Assembly (NCBI RefSeq): GCF_021654135.1
Contig: NZ_JAKGSD010000013.1
Coordinates: forward strand, 1-64,000
Reading direction: 5' to 3'
Origin: Amycolatopsis tucumanensis
Lineage (GTDB): Bacteria > Actinomycetota > Actinomycetes > Mycobacteriales > Pseudonocardiaceae
Length of the DNA stretch: 64,000 bases
The position numbers were made by a program, and so were the translations under genes. Below are positions 59,344-64,000 of this stretch, piece by piece. The notes under the pieces were generated by a model that ran no database searches, was not told where the DNA came from, and saw nothing but the letters and a program-made list of their open reading frames with translations. Position 1 is the first letter of the stretch; every line of letters begins with the position of its first letter.

Positions 59344-60216
59344 TCACTGGGTGCGTGGATGGGTGCGGCCGAAGGCGATGCCGTCGCGGATCGTGCGGGC
59401 GATCTCGCGGTCGCTGAACCGTCCGCTGGTGCGGGTCCGGCAGGTGTGTGCCGCCGCCGTCAGCGCCGCGGTGATGGTGGGTGTGTCCAGGTCGGGGATG
59501 CTGGCGAGCGCGGAGGCGGCGCGCAGGAGCGTGATTCGCCGCTGGCCGTCGAGGGCGTCGGCGACTTTGCGTGCTTCGCCGTCGAGTGCGGCTTGCCGGT
59601 AGGCCGCGTGGTGATGTCCTTCCCCTCCGCCGCGCGGCTCGGCGGGTGCGGGCGGGGTCAGGGCGTGGATCAGCCATGGGGGCAGCGGCTGCACGGGGGC
59701 GCGGCGGGTCACCCGGTAGCGGCCGTCGCGACGGATCGACCCGGCGGCGACGATGTAGCCGCGGTGGCCGCGGGTGTCGATGCGCCAGCCGAGCGCGCCG
59801 GTGGTGGTGCGCACCCGCGCGCCGGCCGGGACCTGGAAGTACAGGTGCTCGCCGCCGGTGGGGGTGGCGACGGTGTAGGTGTCGCCGGGGTAGGGCTGGC
59901 CGGCGGCGTGGGCGAGCGCGGCGAGCACGTCGCGGCCGTGGCGTGCCGTTGTCCAGGGTGGTGGCGCGGGCTGGCCGTGGCCGTCGTCGAGGTCGATGAC
60001 GAGCAGGCCGGCGGCTCCGGTGGCGATACCGATGTTGTAGGGGGCCTGGGTCCAGACGCGGGTGATGGTGTCGCGGTCGGTAGTGGCGAGGGTGTTCCAG
60101 TCGACCTTGCCGAAGGCGGGCTTCTTGGCGCGGGGCGCGAGGGGGAACACGGGCCAGCCGCGGGCTGCGGCGGCCAGTGCCGCGGTCATCAGCCGCGGGC
60201 GGGGTGGCGCAGGCAC
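59344..60216 (-). CDS. Primase-polymerase (bifunctional DNA primase/polymerase, stand-alone)
   Basis: A 290-residue protein whose first 180 residues form a Prim-Pol domain: AAARGWPVFPLAPRAKKPAF, NIGIATGAAGLLVIDLDDGH with metal-binding aspartates, then GEHLYFQVPAG with the conserved histidine and GWRIDTRGHRGYIVAAGS. The C-terminal 100 residues (RKVADALDGQRRITLLRAAS, SDREIARTIRDGIAFGRTHP) are helical, and there is no helicase domain. It would start DNA synthesis on the transferred or replicating strand. GTG at 60216. It stands between the DUF4192 and 60272 genes in one operon. Confidence 0.8.
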   Translation of the reverse strand: MPAPPRPRLMTAALAAAARGWPVFPLAPRAKKPAFGKVDWNTLATTDRDTITRVWTQAPYNIGIATGAAGLLVIDLDDGHGQPAPPPWTTARHGRDVLAALAHAAGQPYPGDTYTVATPTGGEHLYFQVPAGARVRTTTGALGWRIDTRGHRGYIVAAGSIRRDGRYRVTRRAPVQPLPPWLIHALTPPAPAEPRGGGEGHHHAAYRQAALDGEARKVADALDGQRRITLLRAASALASIPDLDTPTITAALTAAAHTCRTRTSGRFSDREIARTIRDGIAFGRTHPRTQ

Positions 60217-60271
60217 CGGTACTCCTTTCTACGGGGGTGGCCGGCCCGGCCCGCGGCTGACGAGTGGCGGA

Positions 60272-60865
60272 TCAGGGCAGGCGGAAGATGGTGATGTCGC
60301 CGAGTTCGCGGCCGGCGGGCAGGCCGAGCTGCCGCAGCATGTGCGGCAGTTGCTGGAGCACCTCGTTGACGGCGGCGTGCTGCGCGGTGGTGGCGCGCTG
60401 GAACATGCGGTGCAGCCAGGTGGTGAAGGCTTCGGGGAGCGGGGTGGTGGTGTCGCCGTGTTCGTCGGCGCCGGTGATCAGGGCGGGCCCGGCGATCACC
60501 GGGGCCCAGTCCGGATTGCGGACGAGACGGGCGACGTGGGCGCGGTCGTGTTCGCTGGCGGTGTAGTCGCCGACGAGCACGGCCTGCAGGAGGGCGGCGA
60601 GGAACCGGCTGGCGCCGTGGTTGACGGGGTGGGTGGCGAGGCTGTTGTCGCCGACCCAGATGTCCAGGCCGGTGAGGTGGCTCATCCGGTCGATGAGCGG
60701 GTCGCCGACGAGCCGGGCGATGTCGTGGCCGGGGTGGTGGCGGCTGATGTCGAGCAGCTGGGCGGCCTCGGTGCCGAGGAGGAGCGCCTGCATGGTTTCG
60801 CCGTGCGGCGGGCTGCCGGCCGCGGTGTGGTCGTCGGGGCTGTGCTCGTGAGCGGCGCTGGTCAT
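60272..60865 (-). CDS. Hypothetical protein of the replication operon
   Basis: A 197-residue soluble protein: MQALLLGTEAAQLLDISRHH, DPLIDRMSHLTGLDIWVGDN, and a C-terminal half LPEAFTTWLHRMFQRATTAQ then HAAVNEVLQQLPHML. No family recognised. ATG at 60863-60865 has CGAAAGGACA upstream. It is leftward like its neighbours, with a large terminator-like palindrome just before its start separating it from the ParB-like gene. Confidence 0.6.
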   Translation of the reverse strand: MTSAAHEHSPDDHTAAGSPPHGETMQALLLGTEAAQLLDISRHHPGHDIARLVGDPLIDRMSHLTGLDIWVGDNSLATHPVNHGASRFLAALLQAVLVGDYTASEHDRAHVARLVRNPDWAPVIAGPALITGADEHGDTTTPLPEAFTTWLHRMFQRATTAQHAAVNEVLQQLPHMLRQLGLPAGRELGDITIFRLP

Positions 60866-60897
60866 GCGTGTGTCCTTTCGCGAGGGGCGTGGAAATG

Positions 60898-60934
60898 CCG
60901 AAGGGCCCAGCCGCGTCGCGGCTGGGCCCTTCGG
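60898..60934 (-). terminator. Perfect 18-base stem between the ParB-like gene and the next gene
   Basis: CCGAAGGGCCCAGCCGCG (60898-60915) and CGCGGCTGGGCCCTTCGG (60917-60934) are perfect complements with a single central T. It lies ten bases past the ParB-like stop (60944) and 33 bases before the next start, so it probably ends parB transcription and may tune read-through. Confidence 0.7.
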
Positions 60935-60943
60935 GAGTGGTGG

Positions 60944-62368
60944 TCAGGCGGCGGCGATCTCGCCCGTGGGCTGGGCGTCGGCGTCGTCCTCGGCGCTGGG
61001 GTCGTTGACCATGCGCTCGACCCAGTGCAAGTCGAAACCCCACTCAGCCAGGGTCCGGAAGTAGCGTTTCTGCTCCTCGGTGGGAGCACGCCAGGAGTCC
61101 TTGCGCAGCGAGTGTTCGAACGCGGCGATCAGGAGGCCGAGGGTGATCATCTTGGCGCGCGCGGCGGTGGCCTTGCGCAGCTCGGCAAGCACGGGGTGGA
61201 TAGTGCGGGGCGCGGGTTCGCTGTAGCCGAGGAGTTCACAGACCAGGGGGTGCTGGCGGGGCAGGGCTTTCTGCAGTTCGTGTTCGCCGATCATGAGGGT
61301 GGTGGCGATGAACTGCTCGGCCTGCTTGGGCGGGGTCTTCTTCGCCAGCAATGCCTTGAGTTTGTCGCGGCGCACGTCCTGTGCGGCGACCCAGGCCTTG
61401 TTGTTGCGGATGACGCGGCGTCGCTCGGCGGTGAGGTCTTCAGCGGGGCGCTCGGCGGGCCCGCCGCTGTTGGTGGCCGGCGTGTGGCCGTGCTGGGCCC
61501 AGTCGGTGCAGATCGGGACCGGTTTGACCGTCTCGGAGTGGTAGGCGTCGGTGTCGAGGAACAGGGCGTGGCCCGGGCAGCCGGCGTGGTTGTCGACCGT
61601 GAGGTTCTCGCCGTTCTCGTCGGCGTGCAGGTCGTGCAGCCGCGCGGAGGCGTCGGGAAGCTCGTCGTCGACGATCACCACCTCTCCCCTGGCCCGCAGC
61701 TCGTCCGCGGCTTCCGCGCAGGCCGCGCGGCGAGCGGCCTTCCTGCGCCACCGGGCAGCGGCGAAAGCGAAGTTGCCGGGCCACGACCGCAACGTGTCGA
61801 GCAGGTCGGCGTGCGCTTCGGGATCGGACTCGAACTCGGTGAGCGCGGCGTACTGCTCCAGCGTCAGCTGGTCGTCCTCGCGCAGGGCCTCGCGGGTGGC
61901 GGCGCTGCGCGCGACGGCGAGACCGGCGGTGACGCGGTCGGCGGAGGTGCTCAGCTTCTCGGCGATCTCCTCGGGTGCGAGGTCGAACAGGGCCATCCGC
62001 TCGAAGATCTGCACCTCTTCGGCCTGGGTGTAGCCGACGCGCTGGGTGTTCTCGTCCCACTGGTCGATCAGCCGCTGCGCCTCGTCCTCCTCCCCCGCCT
62101 CCACCACGATCACCGGGATGGTGGGGTGCTGGTCGACGCACAGGCGGTTGGCCAGCACACGGCTGAACCCGTAGCGCAGGCGCAGATTGCCGTTCTCGTC
62201 CGGGTTCGCGGTGACCGCGGTTTTCACCCCGTACTTAGCGACGCTGTCGCACAGGCCCGGGTTCTTCGCCCGGATGTCGTCGATCTCGCGCGAGTTGTCG
62301 TCGAGAACGAGCTCGAACGGATCGACGTAATAGAGACCCGGGGTTTCCCAGGTCTTCACGGTGTTCAC
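60944..62368 (-). CDS. ParB/Spo0J-N-like partition or replication-control protein
   Basis: A 474-residue protein. The N-terminal ParB-like nuclease fold is seen in LYYVDPFELVLDDNSREIDD, SVAKYGVKTAVTANPDENGN and RLRYGFSRVLANRLCVDQHP, where the usual GxRR box is replaced by RYGFSR. A helix-turn-helix follows: RVGYTQAEEVQIFERMALFD then LAPEEIAEKLSTSADRVTAG. The C-terminal half is a long helical region with three cysteines (GCPGHALF, ICTDWAQH, VCELLG). GTG (62366-62368) overlaps the preceding stop as GTGA. It may bind element DNA for partition or control of the downstream primase operon. Confidence 0.8.
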   Translation of the reverse strand: MNTVKTWETPGLYYVDPFELVLDDNSREIDDIRAKNPGLCDSVAKYGVKTAVTANPDENGNLRLRYGFSRVLANRLCVDQHPTIPVIVVEAGEEDEAQRLIDQWDENTQRVGYTQAEEVQIFERMALFDLAPEEIAEKLSTSADRVTAGLAVARSAATREALREDDQLTLEQYAALTEFESDPEAHADLLDTLRSWPGNFAFAAARWRRKAARRAACAEAADELRARGEVVIVDDELPDASARLHDLHADENGENLTVDNHAGCPGHALFLDTDAYHSETVKPVPICTDWAQHGHTPATNSGGPAERPAEDLTAERRRVIRNNKAWVAAQDVRRDKLKALLAKKTPPKQAEQFIATTLMIGEHELQKALPRQHPLVCELLGYSEPAPRTIHPVLAELRKATAARAKMITLGLLIAAFEHSLRKDSWRAPTEEQKRYFRTLAEWGFDLHWVERMVNDPSAEDDADAQPTGEIAAA

Positions 62369-62691
62369 TGTGGACTCCTTTCACTCGTTTCTTGATTGCC
62401 GTTGGGGAAGTAGTCGGCGCTACAGCACGGCCCGACCCACCCATCACCGTGACGAACCGCGGCTTCGACCGGACCGACGCGGCGGCAGATCAGGCATTCG
62501 ACAGCTCCGGCGTCGGGGAACGACGGAGGTTCGGGTGCGACGAGAGGCGGATGGGCTTCGGCCATCGCGGGTGTGGTCACGGCGTCGACGACCGCCTCGT
62601 ACAGCGGCGTCGGTTCCAGCAGCTCGTCGTCGAGAGCGCTGGACGTGGCGGAATGGCCGACGTTTCCAGGCTCGAACAGCCAGTGGGACAT
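62365..62691 (-). CDS. Small zinc-finger-like hypothetical protein
   Basis: A 108-residue protein beginning MSHWLFEPGNVGHSATSSAL. The C-terminal half has GAVECLICRRVGPVEAAVRH and GWVGPCCSADYF, giving a CxxC...CC zinc-binding arrangement. It leads the ParB operon and overlaps its start as GTGA. ATG at 62689-62691 is chosen; TTG at 62715 preceded by a weak site is possible. Function unknown. Confidence 0.6.
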   Translation of the reverse strand: MSHWLFEPGNVGHSATSSALDDELLEPTPLYEAVVDAVTTPAMAEAHPPLVAPEPPSFPDAGAVECLICRRVGPVEAAVRHGDGWVGPCCSADYFPNGNQETSERSPQ

Positions 62692-62891
62692 GACGGTCTT
62701 CAGTGCTCCTCTCAAGGCTGCAGCGGGTGCCGAGGCCCCTCATCGCCGGGACCGGCTGACGAGCCGCTCGCTCAAGCCGAGTAGGACCTCGCCGCGTGGC
62801 GAGAGACGCAGCCTCGGACGCCGCTTCGAGTTCGACAACATCACGAAGGCCGCCACTGGGAGCGCTTTCCCGAAAACCTCGGGAATGTGGA

Positions 62892-62916
62892 CCGAATTCA
62901 CCGATCACGAATTCGG
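62892..62916. promoter_or_regulatory. Inverted repeat, operator candidate
   Basis: CCGAATTC (62892-62899) and GAATTCGG (62909-62916) are perfect 8-base arms 17 bases centre to centre, the spacing expected for a dimeric DNA-binding protein. It is 200 bases upstream of the ParB operon and may be a ParB or repressor site. Confidence 0.45.
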
Positions 62917-62977
62917 CACGCTCGAAACGTTTCCGCGCGCGGACTCGATCAGCTAACCGTGCGCCACCCGGCCGGTC

Positions 62978-63008
62978 TTGACTCGCCCGACCGGCAGCCT
63001 GCTATGTT
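62978..63008 (+). promoter_or_regulatory. Candidate promoter
   Basis: TTGACT (62978-62983) and TATGTT (63003-63008) with a 19-base spacer, slightly long for a housekeeping promoter, point toward the gene at 63150 and leave a leader of about 135 bases. Confidence 0.35.
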
Positions 63009-63149
63009 GGCCTACTCACCCCAGCGTGGTGAGAGCAGGTGGCGTGACCTGCCCGACGAGTCCGAGCAGTCGCCCCGCCGCTCCCACCGGCGCAGTCCCC
63101 GCACCCGGCCTGGCGGCTCCGTCTCGGATTCCACTCCACTGGAGCCCGC

Positions 63150-64000
63150 ATGACGCTGGAACCCGACGGCGATGATCCCTACGCCTCCCCTGTTCGGCCA
63201 CCGCTGGTGGGTGATCAGACTCCGGAAGGCCGGATCGCCGGATTCGCCTGGGACGGCGCGGGGAACGACGCGATCTCGACCCACCTCGACGATCGCCTCC
63301 TCCTCGAGGGTGATCAGGACCTCGCGTGTCCCCCCGATCGCCGCGTGCCGCAGACCGTCGACGACACCGGTGGCGTGATGCCGCCGCGCGACCTGCCCGC
63401 CGATCAGGTGCCCCGTGCGGACACCCTGGACGCCGGGATTCCCGCGCACGCCGATCTCCTCCTCGACCTCCCGGCCGCGCCCTGGCAGCCCCTGGCCCGG
63501 CCGCTGTTCGCCGCTGTCCACGCGACCGGCCACCGGATCTGGCTCAGCGGTGGTTCGGTCCGCGGCCTCCTCACCGGGGAAGCCGCGCGAACCGTCAAAG
63601 ATCTGGATCTCTCCGGCACGGTGCCGGCGGGCCGCTTCACCGACACGGCACGGCAGACGCTCCGCGCGTACCGGATGTCGGAGTTCCGCACCACCATCAC
63701 GCCGCACACCCTCGTCTGCGCCGTCGTACCACCTGGACAGAGAACACGGCTGATCGAGTACCGCGGCCTGAGCCAGGGCGGGTTCCGGTTCCCCGCCGTC
63801 GGCAGCAGCCTGTCCGAGGACGCACGCCACCGGGACTTCACGTTCAACGCCCTGCACTACGACACCCTTGGGCACCGGGTGTTTGACGGCAGCGGCACGG
63901 GAATTCGCGATCTCCTCGGACCGGCCCGGCGGTTCGACCCCCTCAAACGCCCAACGGACCCGGTCGCGCGGGCCGAGATCCTGATCCGGGCGGCGAAGTT
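63150..64000 (+). CDS. CCA-adding-enzyme-like nucleotidyltransferase (3' truncated by window edge)
   Basis: The first 283 residues of a class II tRNA nucleotidyltransferase/poly(A) polymerase-like protein. An acidic N-terminal extension of about 120 residues precedes the head domain: AVHATGHRIWLSGGSVRGLL, then TGEAARTVKDLDLSGT with the two metal-binding aspartates, the helix TARQTLRAYRM and SLSEDARHRDFTFNALHYDT, the classical S-x-x-DxxxRDFTxNAL motif. Normal enzymes have almost no N-terminal extension. ATG at 63150 follows TGGAGCCC. A second, element-borne copy could repair tRNA ends or act on other RNAs. The end of the gene is outside the window. Confidence 0.8.
   Translation, partial: MTLEPDGDDPYASPVRPPLVGDQTPEGRIAGFAWDGAGNDAISTHLDDRLLLEGDQDLACPPDRRVPQTVDDTGGVMPPRDLPADQVPRADTLDAGIPAHADLLLDLPAAPWQPLARPLFAAVHATGHRIWLSGGSVRGLLTGEAARTVKDLDLSGTVPAGRFTDTARQTLRAYRMSEFRTTITPHTLVCAVVPPGQRTRLIEYRGLSQGGFRFPAVGSSLSEDARHRDFTFNALHYDTLGHRVFDGSGTGIRDLLGPARRFDPLKRPTDPVARAEILIRAAK

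Larger units (their letters stand above)
62692..63149. other. Divergent intergenic control region
   Basis: No gene seen in these 458 bases between the leftward ParB operon and the rightward nucleotidyltransferase gene. It contains the inverted repeat at 62892-62916, the promoter-like pair at 62978-63008 and a small hairpin GCAGGT/ACCTGC at 63034-63051. Confidence 0.4.

Noticed and set aside
60062-62395. 777-codon plus-strand frame opposite ParB-like and neighbouring genes
   Set aside because: Covers several real leftward genes and has shadow composition.
1-64000. CRISPR arrays, rRNA genes and complete insertion sequences
   Set aside because: No regularly spaced repeats, rRNA-like stretches or intact transposases were found; only the IS5-type tail at 303-475 is present.

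Overview
The window is about 64 kb of high-GC actinomycete DNA. Codon use (strong third-position G/C), frequent GTG starts and the families present suggest a Pseudonocardiaceae-type genome (Amycolatopsis or a relative); this is inference, as no rRNA or other marker is present. The left edge (1-5.9 kb) looks chromosomal: the 3' end of ctaD, a decayed IS5-type transposase tail, a PucR-type regulator, a short-chain dehydrogenase with a damaged C-terminus, a MetE-like protein, a secreted SH3 protein and a secreted alpha/beta hydrolase.

From about 6.2 kb to the right edge most genes fit one large conjugative element (ICE or plasmid). A leftward operon (17.7 to 6.2 kb) encodes a type IV secretion apparatus: a ParA-like protein without Walker lysines, a small pilin-like protein, a VirB8/TcpC-like anchor, a TrbL/VirB6-like channel protein, an SCO6880-type protein, a VirB4-like ATPase, a VirD4-type coupling protein, a DUF4913-like protein, a 58-residue protein and an NlpC/P60 cell-wall hydrolase. 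Many genes overlap by GTGA or a few bases. A perfect nested inverted repeat covers the first start codon of the operon. Opposite it lie regulators (17.8-26.4 kb): a double-HTH XRE protein behind a 21-codon leader ORF, a PAS-like protein, an IrrE/ImmA-like protein with a degenerate zinc motif, a hydrolase, an XRE-TPR protein, small proteins, a GntR protein and a STAND/LuxR regulator.

The middle (26.5-49 kb) is accessory and scarred. It holds a giant Rhs polymorphic toxin (28.2-36.3 kb, one frameshift) with a PD-(D/E)XK-like toxin tip and overlapping immunity gene, a copied Rhs fragment downstream, and an array of three broken toxin tips with mostly intact immunity genes (38.9-41.5 kb). It also carries an FAD oxidoreductase, a diguanylate cyclase, a three-gene operon of WXG100-like protein, NucA/NucB-type nuclease toxin and two-domain SUKH plus ComJ-like immunity protein, and a lipoprotein/hypothetical/KASIII-like operon.

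The right part (49-63 kb) is the DNA-processing module: a MobF relaxase-helicase, a hypothetical protein, a roughly 340-base array of strong hairpins, small proteins, a DprA-like protein, a DUF4192 protein, a primase-polymerase and a ParB-like protein, nearly all leftward. A CCA-adding-enzyme-like gene runs off the right edge. No integrase is visible, so the element's end is probably outside the window, or the integrase has been lost.
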